This document shows positions 41,529-49,309 of a DNA stretch of 64,000 bases, one piece after another. Under the pieces are notes generated by a model. That model was not told the DNA's origin. It did no database searches and worked only from the letters and a program-made list of their open reading frames with translations. The translations under genes and the position numbers were made by a program. Position 1 is the stretch's first letter. Every line of letters begins with the position of its first letter. The stretch is from positions 389,450 through 453,449 of the forward strand of contig DIWV01000007.1 of NCBI GenBank assembly GCA_002435865.1, written 5' to 3'. The DNA is from Cloacimonetes bacterium UBA6097. GTDB taxonomy: Bacteria; Cloacimonadota; Cloacimonadia; Cloacimonadales; Cloacimonadaceae.

Positions 41529-41847
41529 TCTCTTCTCCATCTACTTATCTTTGTCAGCTTTCGCAGTAATTCCGTAAATAATAAAAACCCGAAGTAGCAA
41601 TTAATTTATTTATTAATGTTTGGATAAATTGTCAAGTAAAATGAGATATTTCTAATCCAGGGTAAGATTTTCCCAAGCACCCAATTAAAGTAATTCCTTT
41701 TTTCTTGACAAAAACAAGCTTTATAAAATCATGATAAACAGGACAAAATTGTTAAGTTATAAATATTATAGTAAGTTAAAACGATATTTGAATAAAATTC
41801 ATAATGTCTGATGCGCTATATAATGTGTTATAGAATAAGGAGTTAAA
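41529..41847. other. Divergent promoter region, Hpt gene and fatty-acid operon
   Basis: 319 bp without a gene. On the minus strand TTGACA (41630-41635) is 17 bp from TAAATA (41607-41612), a fair promoter for the Hpt gene. On the plus strand TTGACA (41705-41710) precedes AT-rich DNA and probably marks the rpmF-fab operon promoter, though its -10 is unclear. Confidence 0.45.
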
Positions 41848-42027
41848 ATGGCAGTACCAAAAAAGAAAACATCAAAAGCACGTCGTGATAAAAGAAGAAC
41901 TCATGATGTAGCCAAAATGCCTGCAATTTCCATATGCAGCCACTGCGGTGAACCTACCCGCCCGCATCATGTCTGCGAGAAATGCGGCTATTATGACGGA
42001 AAGTTAGTAAAAGCCAAAAAGGAATAA
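41848..42027 (+). CDS. rpmF: 50S ribosomal protein L32
   Basis: 59 residues, found by reading the gap before plsX. ATG at 41848 with AAGGAG upstream. The N-terminus 'MAVPKKKTSKARRDKRRTH' is the L32 signature, and two Cys pairs (CSHC and CEKC) form the zinc site of the four-cysteine version. It is the first gene of the run into plsX, the usual bacterial arrangement coupling ribosome and membrane synthesis. The DUF177 gene (yceD) that often precedes rpmF is absent. Confidence 0.96.
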   Translation: MAVPKKKTSKARRDKRRTHDVAKMPAISICSHCGEPTRPHHVCEKCGYYDGKLVKAKKE

Positions 42028-42028
42028 T

Positions 42029-43030
42029 GTGCGCATAGCGGTCGATGCTTTTGGCAGTGATAATGCTCCTTATCCTGAAGTTGAAGGGGCAATCCAAGCC
42101 ATTAAAGAAGACCTTTGTCAACAAGTCATTTTAGTCGGTGATGAAGATATACTTAAAACAGAATTGAGTAAATATATTTATCCTGCTGACAGAATCCTGG
42201 TAGTAAATGCTCCGGACAGGATTGGTATGGAAGATAGCGCTTCCTCATCAGTTCGGAGTAAACCAAATTCTTCCATGGTTCGTGCCATAGATATTCATCA
42301 TAAAGGTGAGGCTGATGCAGTTGTAAGTGCCGGTAATACCGGCGCTGTGATGGCTGCTTCTCTTTTTGTTTATGGCAGAATAAAGAACGTAATGAGACCT
42401 GCAATTGCAATGTCGTTTCCAACCCAGAAGAATCCTGAAATCATACTGGACATTGGCGCTAATGTCGATAGCACCTCTGAGCACTTGTTACAGTTTGCCC
42501 GATTAGGCAGTCTATATGCAGAATTTCTTCTTAAAGAAAAGAATCCCCGCGTTTCTCTGCTCAATATTGGCGAAGAAAGTGCAAAAGGTAATCAGCTGGT
42601 TAAAGAAGTTTACCAGATGCTAACCGATGCAAAAGACATTAATTTCATCGGTAATATCGAAGGCAAAGATGTCCTGAAAGGTATAACTGATGTTATTGTA
42701 TGTGACGGTTTTGTGGGGAATGTGATGCTAAAAACAATTGAAGGCGCTGCGATTTCAATATTTGAACTGTTAAAAGAACAAATCAACAAAGATTGGATTG
42801 CCAAACTGGGAGCCATGTTATCGTATCCGGTATTTTCTTATATGAAGAAAAAACTGGACCATACCGAATATGGCGGAGCAATGCTAATCGGATTAAATGG
42901 ATTGACAATAATTTCACATGGACGTTCAAATGCTAAAGCAATGAAAAATGCGATTAAGTTTGCAGTTAGGTCTGCCCAGAGTGGTTTTGTTGCCCATGCC
43001 CAGAAATACTTTGAACAAGCGGGAGCTTAA
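42029..43030 (+). CDS. plsX: Phosphate acyltransferase PlsX
   Basis: 333 residues. The start is GTG at 42029, one base after the rpmF stop, giving 'MRIAVDAFGSDNAPYPEVEGA', the family N-terminus. Further motifs: 'SVRSKPNSSMVRAIDIHHKGEADAVVSAGNTGAVMA', 'ALDIGAN'-like 'ILDIGANVD' and 'VCDGFVGNVMLKTIEGAA'. It converts acyl-ACP to acyl-phosphate, the donor for PlsY in phosphatidic acid synthesis, at the inner face of the membrane. Its stop abuts the fabH ATG. Confidence 0.97.
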   Translation: MRIAVDAFGSDNAPYPEVEGAIQAIKEDLCQQVILVGDEDILKTELSKYIYPADRILVVNAPDRIGMEDSASSSVRSKPNSSMVRAIDIHHKGEADAVVSAGNTGAVMAASLFVYGRIKNVMRPAIAMSFPTQKNPEIILDIGANVDSTSEHLLQFARLGSLYAEFLLKEKNPRVSLLNIGEESAKGNQLVKEVYQMLTDAKDINFIGNIEGKDVLKGITDVIVCDGFVGNVMLKTIEGAAISIFELLKEQINKDWIAKLGAMLSYPVFSYMKKKLDHTEYGGAMLIGLNGLTIISHGRSNAKAMKNAIKFAVRSAQSGFVAHAQKYFEQAGA

Positions 43031-44023
43031 ATGAATAAATATTACGCAAAGTTCACAGCCTTTGGGAGTGCCACTCCCAAGAAGATACTGAATAATTTTG
43101 ACCTTGAAAAAATAGTGGAAACCAGCGATGAATGGATAAGATCAAGAACCGGCATGTTTGAAAGGCATATCGCTTCCGAAGACGAAGCAGCCAGTGATCT
43201 TGCTTATCCTGCTGCCAAGATGGCTATTGAATCTTCTCCTGTGAAATATCGCGAGATAGATATGATAATTGTTGCCACCATCTCCGGCGACCATGCATTT
43301 CCTTCAACCTCATGCCTTGTGCAGAGAAAACTCGGCTTAAAGAATATCCCCGCAATGGATGTTTCTGCCGGCTGCACAGGTTTTATCTATGCTGTAGATC
43401 TTGCCAGGCAATATATAGAAAATGGCAATTATAAAAATATTCTGGTAATAGGAGTAGAAATCCTGACCAAAATCACAAACTGGAAAGACAGAAACACATG
43501 TGTTTTGTTTGGTGACGGAGCCGGTGCTGCTGTTATATCCAGAGCAGAACCATCCGATATTTCCAAAATCATTGACGCTAAACTTTGGGCGGATGGATCC
43601 CAGAGTGAATTCTTGGTGCAGCCTGCAGGAGGTTCCCGCATGCCTGCTTCACAAAAAACAATTGATGAAAATCTCCACACCTTATATATGGAAGGCAATA
43701 AGGTTTACAAACTGGCAGTCAGAGCCATGAGCTCTGCTGTGGATGAAATAATCAGAGGTAATAATCTTACTGCAAATGATGTGGACTGGATTATTCCGCA
43801 TCAGGCAAACCTGAGAATTATTGAAGGTGTTGCCGATAAGTTAAAAGTGCCGATGAGTAAAGTAATCGTTAATATTGAAAAATATGCCAATATGTCATCA
43901 GCTACCGTTCCAGTTGCTTTTGATGAAGCAGTCAGAGCGAAGAAAATCCGCAGGGGAGATATCACAGTGATGGTGGCTTTCGGAGCGGGTATGACATGGG
44001 GCAGTGTTTTAGCGAGGTATTAA
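43031..44023 (+). CDS. fabH: Beta-ketoacyl-ACP synthase III
   Basis: 330 residues. Thiolase fold with the catalytic triad Cys115 ('DVSAGCTGFIYA'), His257 ('WIIPHQANLRI') and Asn287 ('EKYANMSSATVP'). It starts fatty-acid synthesis by condensing acetyl-CoA (or a branched primer) with malonyl-ACP. The start codon follows the plsX stop directly. The Asn motif reads 'ANMSS' rather than the usual 'GNTS', a mild change near the active site. Confidence 0.97.
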   Translation: MNKYYAKFTAFGSATPKKILNNFDLEKIVETSDEWIRSRTGMFERHIASEDEAASDLAYPAAKMAIESSPVKYREIDMIIVATISGDHAFPSTSCLVQRKLGLKNIPAMDVSAGCTGFIYAVDLARQYIENGNYKNILVIGVEILTKITNWKDRNTCVLFGDGAGAAVISRAEPSDISKIIDAKLWADGSQSEFLVQPAGGSRMPASQKTIDENLHTLYMEGNKVYKLAVRAMSSAVDEIIRGNNLTANDVDWIIPHQANLRIIEGVADKLKVPMSKVIVNIEKYANMSSATVPVAFDEAVRAKKIRRGDITVMVAFGAGMTWGSVLARY

Positions 44024-44027
44024 CATT

Positions 44028-44972
44028 ATGATTAAAACCGCATTTGTATTTCCCGGACAAGGAGCTCAGTATATTGGCATGGCAATGGACTATATCGAAA
44101 AGCATCATGAAGTAAAAGAAATTCTGCATAACTTTGATATAGAACATAATACAGATTTATATAATATAATGAAAAACGGTCCGGAAGAAGCTCTTAAGGA
44201 TACCCGTTATACGCAACCAGCTATATTATTTCACTCTGTTGCATCTTTTTATGCTTTACAACATGATATGTCCATCGAACCTTCATTTGTTGCAGGGCAC
44301 TCATTAGGAGAATTCACAGCTTTGGTGGCAAATGGAGTTTTATCATTATCAGATGCCATGCATATAGTACACAAGCGTGGTGAATATATGATTAAAGCTA
44401 ATGCCGGAGTTCCTTTTGCTATGTCAGCAATAATAGGATTGTCTTCACAGGAAGTGAAAGATCTCTGCACAGAAGCCGAAAAAGCCGGACTAGTCAGAGC
44501 TGTTAATTTTAACACTCCGATCCAGACAGTTATTTCAGGTACTCAGGCAGGAGTTGAAGCTGCAGGTGAACTTGCCAAAGCCAAAGGAGCCAAGAGAGTT
44601 TTGCCATTGTTAGTAGGAGGTCCTTTTCATACTCCTCTGATAGAAAAAGCCAGTGAATGGCTCAAAGATGAAATGCTAAAAGCTACTTTTAATAATGCTG
44701 AAATTCCTGTTGTATCAAATGTTGATGCCTTACCTGAAAAAGATGGTATTAAAATTAGAGAAAAACTGGTTAAGCAAATAATTTCGCCTGTACGCTGGGT
44801 AGAATGTATTGAGTATATGGCAAGTCAGGGTGTAAAAAGGTTTATTGAATTCGGACCACAAAAAGTACTGAGTGGAATGATAAAGAATATTGACAAGGAC
44901 GCAGAAGTTTTGAATGTTGATAAAGCTGAAGATGTTGCAGTTGTGAAAGCAGTTATCGTGTCAAATCCCTAA
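44028..44972 (+). CDS. fabD: Malonyl-CoA:ACP transacylase
   Basis: 314 residues. 'FVFPGQGAQYIGMA' at the N-terminus, nucleophile Ser92 in 'AGHSLGEFTALVA', and catalytic His201 in 'GGPFHTPLIEKA'; 'FIEFGPQKVLSGMIKNI' near the C-terminus. It loads malonyl from CoA onto acyl carrier protein for chain extension. It lies 4 bp after fabH and 15 bp before fabG. Confidence 0.97.
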   Translation: MIKTAFVFPGQGAQYIGMAMDYIEKHHEVKEILHNFDIEHNTDLYNIMKNGPEEALKDTRYTQPAILFHSVASFYALQHDMSIEPSFVAGHSLGEFTALVANGVLSLSDAMHIVHKRGEYMIKANAGVPFAMSAIIGLSSQEVKDLCTEAEKAGLVRAVNFNTPIQTVISGTQAGVEAAGELAKAKGAKRVLPLLVGGPFHTPLIEKASEWLKDEMLKATFNNAEIPVVSNVDALPEKDGIKIREKLVKQIISPVRWVECIEYMASQGVKRFIEFGPQKVLSGMIKNIDKDAEVLNVDKAEDVAVVKAVIVSNP

Positions 44973-44987
44973 AAAAGAGACATATTT

Positions 44988-45734
44988 ATGAATAGAATAA
45001 AAGATAGAATTGCAGTTATTACAGGATCTGCCCGTGGAATAGGCTTCAGCATAGCTGAAAGTTTTGCTGCAGAAGGTGCAACTGTAATAATCCTTGATTT
45101 GTTTAAGGAAGCTGTTGATGAAGCTGTAGCTAAACTAATTTCCCAGGGCTACAAAGCAGATGGTTTTACGGGTAATGTCACAAAACCTGATGATATGGAA
45201 GCAGTTTTCAATGCTGTTGTTGAAAAGCATAAAACAGTCGATATTCTTGTTAATAATGCGGGAATCACTAAAGATAATTTAATTCTCCGCATGAAAGAAG
45301 AAGAGTGGGATGCAGTTATTGCTGTTAATTTAAAAGGTACCTTCATATGCACTCAGAAAGCCTTTAAGATTATGATGAAACAGAGGTCCGGATCAATAAT
45401 TAATATAGCTTCAGTTATAGGTTTAATGGGTAATGCGGGACAAGCTAATTACGCAGCGACAAAAGGTGGTTTGATTGCTTTTACTAAGTCCTGTGCTAAA
45501 GAATTTGCTTCCCGTAATGTCAGGGTAAATGCTGTTGCGCCCGGTTTTATTCAGACAGAAATGACATCAAGTTTACCTGCAGAAGTTGTTGAAAGTTATG
45601 CCAAAGCAATTCCGCTTGGTAAGATGGGACTACCAGAAGACGTAGCAAAACTATGTTTGTTCTTTGCTGCTGACGATAGCACGTATATCACAGGTCAGAC
45701 TCTTGCTGTCGATGGCGGATTAACAATGTATTGA
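44988..45734 (+). CDS. fabG: 3-oxoacyl-ACP reductase
   Basis: 248 residues, classical short-chain dehydrogenase. NADP-binding 'VITGSARGIGFSIAE', 'NNAGITKDNLILRMKEEEW' and the active-site Tyr155/Lys159 pair in 'NYAATKGG', with Ser in 'IINIASVIG'. The C-terminal 'PEDVAKLCLFFAADDSTYITGQTLAVDGGLTMY' is the FabG hallmark. It reduces beta-ketoacyl-ACP in each elongation cycle. Confidence 0.97.
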   Translation: MNRIKDRIAVITGSARGIGFSIAESFAAEGATVIILDLFKEAVDEAVAKLISQGYKADGFTGNVTKPDDMEAVFNAVVEKHKTVDILVNNAGITKDNLILRMKEEEWDAVIAVNLKGTFICTQKAFKIMMKQRSGSIINIASVIGLMGNAGQANYAATKGGLIAFTKSCAKEFASRNVRVNAVAPGFIQTEMTSSLPAEVVESYAKAIPLGKMGLPEDVAKLCLFFAADDSTYITGQTLAVDGGLTMY

Positions 45735-45793
45735 TGGGATTGTAAACAACCCTGATATAGATAAAAAAAGCCCTAAATAATATAGGAGGAATC

Positions 45794-46027
45794 ATGGATA
45801 TTGAATCCAAAGTAAAACAAATCGTAATGGACAAGTTGGGTGTTGATGAAGCTCAGGTAACACCCGAAGCCAACTTTATCGAAGACCTTAGAGCTGATTC
45901 ACTCGATACAGTTGAACTGGTAATGGCTTTTGAAGAAGAATTCGAAATTGAAATTCCTGATGAAGATCAGGAAAAAATCACTACTGTCAGTGGTGCAATC
46001 GAATACTTGAAAAGCAAGGTAAAATAG
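45794..46027 (+). CDS. acpP: Acyl carrier protein
   Basis: 77 residues, acidic. The 4'-phosphopantetheine attachment Ser36 lies in 'DLRADSLDTVELVMAFEEEF'. TAGGAGG precedes the ATG. It carries growing acyl chains between the Fab enzymes encoded around it and donates them to PlsX. The 59-bp spacer from fabG and a 226-bp spacer to fabF set it slightly apart, so its dosage may be controlled separately. Confidence 0.98.
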   Translation: MDIESKVKQIVMDKLGVDEAQVTPEANFIEDLRADSLDTVELVMAFEEEFEIEIPDEDQEKITTVSGAIEYLKSKVK

Positions 46028-46052
46028 CTAAAACTCAAAATCAGAAATAAGT

Positions 46053-46184
46053 AAAGACCGGGATAGGTAAACAGAGCTGTTGGTTTAATGAATCCCCGGC
46101 TTTTAGCGCAGGATAACATCCTTCGTTAAAGGCTCATGGGATATATCTTTGACAAAACTGCAATGATAACCGAGCCCGGTCTTT
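46053..46184 (+). ncRNA. Candidate structured RNA between acpP and fabF
   Basis: A perfect 10-bp closing stem, AAAGACCGGG (46053-46062) with CCCGGTCTTT (46175-46184), encloses 112 nt. Inside, ATCCC (46092-46096) pairs with GGGAT (46138-46142). Next is a long hairpin: 46098-46114 with 46118-46134, one mismatch and a few G-U pairs, loop AAC. The intervening arms pair only partly, giving a rod with a bulged middle. It matches no riboswitch I recognise. It could be a cis-regulatory leader of fabF, a processed small RNA or a 6S-like rod. It ends 69 nt before the fabF ATG and no T-tract follows. Confidence 0.5.
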
Positions 46185-46253
46185 GCATGAAAATGTTCTG
46201 ATGATTTTAGCTGCATCTGATATTCTACAACTTATATTAAAGAGGATTATGCT

Positions 46254-47495
46254 ATGAAAAGAAGAGTAGTCATAACCGGTTTGGGAGCAATAACTCCTGT
46301 CGGCCATAATATCAGGGAAACCTGGGATAACCTGTTAAAAGGAGTCTCAGGATTTGATATGATTACCCACTTTGATGCAAGTAATTTTAGCACTAAATTT
46401 GCTGCAGAAGTAAAGAATTTCAATAGTGAAGAACATTTTGACACTAAAGAAGCTCGAAAATTAGACCTTTATTCACAATTTGCGCTTGTAGCTGCCAGAG
46501 AAGCAGTAGCTGATTCAGGCATATGTAATACAACGTTAGATCCCGACAGAGTAGGAGTAATCACAGGAGCTGGTATTGGAGGGATTCTAACTCTTGAAGA
46601 AGAGATCGGCAAGTTTATTGCTGCCGGACCAAGGCGTATCAGTCCTTTCTTCATCCCCAAAATGATATCTAATATTGCTGCTGCACATATAGCAATTGAA
46701 CATGGCTTCAAGGGTATTAATTTTAACATTACCAGCGCATGCGCCAGTGCTAACCATGCACTTGGAACTGCCTTCCGTTCAATACAATACGGGGACGCAG
46801 ACATTGTTATCTCCGGTGGTACTGAAGCTGCAGTGACTCCTGTTTCTGTAGCCGGCTTTGGAGCTCTTAGAGCCATAAGTACAAGAAATGATGATCCCAA
46901 GACATCTTCCAGACCTTTTGATGCCGAACGGGATGGTTTCGTTATGTCTGAAGGTGCAGCAATATTGGTTTTGGAAGAACTTGAACATGCCAAAGCCAGA
47001 GGTGCCAGGATATATGCTGAGATGGTCGGTTATGGTGCTACAGATGATGCTTATCATATTACTGCTCCTTTGGAAGATGGCTCCGGAAGTTCAAAATGTA
47101 TGTTGATGGCTTTAAAAGATGCTGGACTAAAGCCCGAAGATATCCAGTATATTAATGCTCATGGCACATCGACTCCCTTAAATGACAAAGGTGAAACCCA
47201 GTCAATTAAAAGCGCATTTGGCGCACATGCTTACAAACTGAAGATAAATTCTACTAAATCTATGGTTGGGCATATGCTTGGTGCTGCAGCGGGAATAGAA
47301 GCTATTGCCTGCTGTAAGACGATAGAATCGGGTTGGATTCATCCTACAATGAATCTCGTAAACCCTGATCCTGAGTGCGACCTTGATTATGTTCCCAATA
47401 AAGCTATTGAAATGAAAGTTGATTATGCCTTATCTAACTCGTTAGGTTTTGGCGGGCATAACTCAGCAATTATAATTAAAAGATATACTGCTTAA
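46254..47495 (+). CDS. fabF: Beta-ketoacyl-ACP synthase II
   Basis: 413 residues. Condensing enzyme with catalytic Cys163 ('NITSACASANHALG'), His303 ('NAHGTSTPLND') and His340 ('MVGHMLGAAAGIEA'); N-terminal 'RRVVITGLGAITPVGHN'. It extends acyl-ACP with malonyl-ACP and governs chain length and unsaturation balance. AAGAGG precedes the ATG. The structured element upstream and the terminator downstream (47510-47544) suggest it can be expressed separately from the rest of the operon. Confidence 0.97.
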   Translation: MKRRVVITGLGAITPVGHNIRETWDNLLKGVSGFDMITHFDASNFSTKFAAEVKNFNSEEHFDTKEARKLDLYSQFALVAAREAVADSGICNTTLDPDRVGVITGAGIGGILTLEEEIGKFIAAGPRRISPFFIPKMISNIAAAHIAIEHGFKGINFNITSACASANHALGTAFRSIQYGDADIVISGGTEAAVTPVSVAGFGALRAISTRNDDPKTSSRPFDAERDGFVMSEGAAILVLEELEHAKARGARIYAEMVGYGATDDAYHITAPLEDGSGSSKCMLMALKDAGLKPEDIQYINAHGTSTPLNDKGETQSIKSAFGAHAYKLKINSTKSMVGHMLGAAAGIEAIACCKTIESGWIHPTMNLVNPDPECDLDYVPNKAIEMKVDYALSNSLGFGGHNSAIIIKRYTA

Positions 47496-47509
47496 GATTG
47501 TGAAGAATA

Positions 47510-47544
47510 AGTCGACCTATTTTTAAATTAGGTCGGCTTTTTTT
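47510..47544 (+). terminator. Terminator after fabF
   Basis: AGTCGACCTA (47510-47519) pairs with TAGGTCGGCT (47529-47538; one G-U), followed by a run of T. It lies 14 bp after the fabF stop and 22 bp before rnc, so rnc may depend on readthrough or its own promoter. Confidence 0.8.
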
Positions 47545-47566
47545 CATATGTTGTTTTGAAGGTGAA

Positions 47567-48340
47567 GTGAAATCAATAATTAATAAAATAATAGATTACT
47601 TTGGTACACGCGCTATTCCCGGAAAGATGGAATTTCCAAAATGGGAAAAAAGCTTAAGCAATCTCCAGAAAAAGATTAGTTATAGCTTTCATGATATGAT
47701 GTTGCTAAAAGCTGCCCTTACTCATAAATCATATCTGCGCAAGAAATTCAATGACCATAAAATGCCTTCTCCATTCGAGCGAATGGAGTTTTTAGGCGAC
47801 TCGATATTAGGCTTTGTAGTTTCCAAGGAATTGTTTACACATTATCCCGACGACCAGGAAGGAATGCTATCTAAACTCAAGTCCAAAATAGTTTCAGAAA
47901 CCTATCTTACGATTAAAGCCAATGCTCTGGATTTGGGTAAATACATCCTTCTAAGCACGGAAGAGCAACAATCCGGTGGACAAACTAAACCTTCTATTCT
48001 GAGTGACACGATGGAAGCTTTGATTTGTGCAATCTATCTGGATGGAGGGATTTCTGCAGCTTCCAGGTTTGTGAAACATCATATTTTAACTCAGTTTGAG
48101 AATTTGGTTAACAGGATAGAATTGGTAAATTATAAGAGTATTTTACAGGAATATTTGCAAGCCAGAAATATGGCTCCACCTGAATATAAAACCATTTCTG
48201 AAGAAGGTCCTCAGCATAATAAGTTATTTCTGGTTGAAGTATCAGTTAATAGCACAATTATGGGCAAAGGAAAGGGTTCGACTAAAAAGGCAGCCCATCA
48301 GGAAGCCGCCAGACTTGCTTGCCAAAAACTTGGCATCTAG
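47567..48340 (+). CDS. rnc: Ribonuclease III
   Basis: 257 residues. GTG start at 47567 with GAAGGTGAA upstream. The RNase III signature 'ERMEFLGDSILGFVVSKEL' (residues ~71-90) contains metal-binding acidic residues, a second set lies in 'LSDTMEALICAIYLDGG', and the C-terminal ~70 residues are a double-stranded RNA-binding domain ('YKSILQEYLQARN', 'GKGKGSTKKAAHQEAARLA'). It processes rRNA precursors and structured mRNAs. Linkage to the fab genes is common in bacteria. It has a ~30-residue N-terminal extension. Confidence 0.96.
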   Translation: MKSIINKIIDYFGTRAIPGKMEFPKWEKSLSNLQKKISYSFHDMMLLKAALTHKSYLRKKFNDHKMPSPFERMEFLGDSILGFVVSKELFTHYPDDQEGMLSKLKSKIVSETYLTIKANALDLGKYILLSTEEQQSGGQTKPSILSDTMEALICAIYLDGGISAASRFVKHHILTQFENLVNRIELVNYKSILQEYLQARNMAPPEYKTISEEGPQHNKLFLVEVSVNSTIMGKGKGSTKKAAHQEAARLACQKLGI

Positions 48341-48345
48341 CCATA

Positions 48346-49302
48346 ATGTTAATTTTCCCGGTTTTTATTCCTCAAAAGGGTTGCTCGTTTCAATGTGTTT
48401 ACTGTGACCAGAAACAATTTATATCAGTTGAAGAAGTTGACTTTACTGTACTTGAAAAGCAAATCAGGCAATTCTGCTCTAAAAATATAAATACCCATAA
48501 ACAAATAGCCTTTTATGGGGGAACCTTTACAGGGTTAACTCTTTCACAGAGAGAAAAATACTATAATCTTGTTCGCCCTTTTATAGATAACAAAACATCT
48601 ATTCGCATATCTACCAGGCCAGATGCAGTGGGATATGAAGATTTGAATTGGTGTAAAAACCATCATATCAAAACTATAGAATTAGGTATCCAGGACTTTT
48701 CAGATGTAGTCCTAAAGGCTTCCCGCAGAGGGTATGACAGCAAAACAGCCATTGAAGCATGCTTCAGGATTAAACAGGAAGGATTTGAATTGGGTGTGCA
48801 ATTAATGCCAGGTCTTCCAGGTTCATCACCTTCTTCACACAGGGAGTCATCAGGGACTCTTCAGGGAGTTTTACCGGACTTTGTCCGACTTTACCCCCTG
48901 ATAATCCTCAGAGGAACCCCTTTGTGGACAGAGTGGGAAAAAGGGTATATTGAACCATTGACATTGGAAGAAGCAATAAATATATGTGTTGAGTACTATG
49001 ATATAGCTGAAAGGAACAATATTGCAGTGATTAAAACTGGTATCCCCTCTTTGGGGAAAAACTCTGAGTATGTTGGTCCCTATCATCCTGCTTTTGGAGA
49101 ACTGGTAAAAGGAGAGAGGCTGATAAGGAAAATTGAAGCTGAATATAAATCCGGTGATACTATACATATAGGGAAGAATGAGATTTCTCTATTGACAGGA
49201 CATCAGGAATATAATCTAAGAAAATTAATGAAAAGACTTGATTTGAACTATATTAAATTGGTTGCTGGAGCGGTTAAGATTGAACGGCTTCTGAATAAAT
49301 AA
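48346..49302 (+). CDS. Radical SAM protein, Elp3-like
   Basis: 318 residues from ATG at 48346, 5 bp after rnc. The iron-sulphur triad is Cys13, Cys17 and Cys20 in 'KGCSFQCVYCDQ', followed by 'IAFYGGTFTGL', 'ISTRPDAVGYEDL' and 'ELGIQDFSDVVLKASRRGYDSKTA'. The domain matches the radical SAM half of Elp3-type enzymes but lacks the acetyltransferase half. Relatives next to rnc are known in Firmicutes. The substrate is unknown; RNA modification is a guess based on the family and the RNase III neighbour. Confidence 0.87.
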   Translation: MLIFPVFIPQKGCSFQCVYCDQKQFISVEEVDFTVLEKQIRQFCSKNINTHKQIAFYGGTFTGLTLSQREKYYNLVRPFIDNKTSIRISTRPDAVGYEDLNWCKNHHIKTIELGIQDFSDVVLKASRRGYDSKTAIEACFRIKQEGFELGVQLMPGLPGSSPSSHRESSGTLQGVLPDFVRLYPLIILRGTPLWTEWEKGYIEPLTLEEAINICVEYYDIAERNNIAVIKTGIPSLGKNSEYVGPYHPAFGELVKGERLIRKIEAEYKSGDTIHIGKNEISLLTGHQEYNLRKLMKRLDLNYIKLVAGAVKIERLLNK

Positions 49303-49309
49303 GGAAAGT

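Noticed and set aside
46469..46993. 174-codon open frame opposite fabF
   Set aside because: It lies wholly inside fabF on the other strand, has no ribosome site or recognisable domain, and mirrors fabF codon usage.
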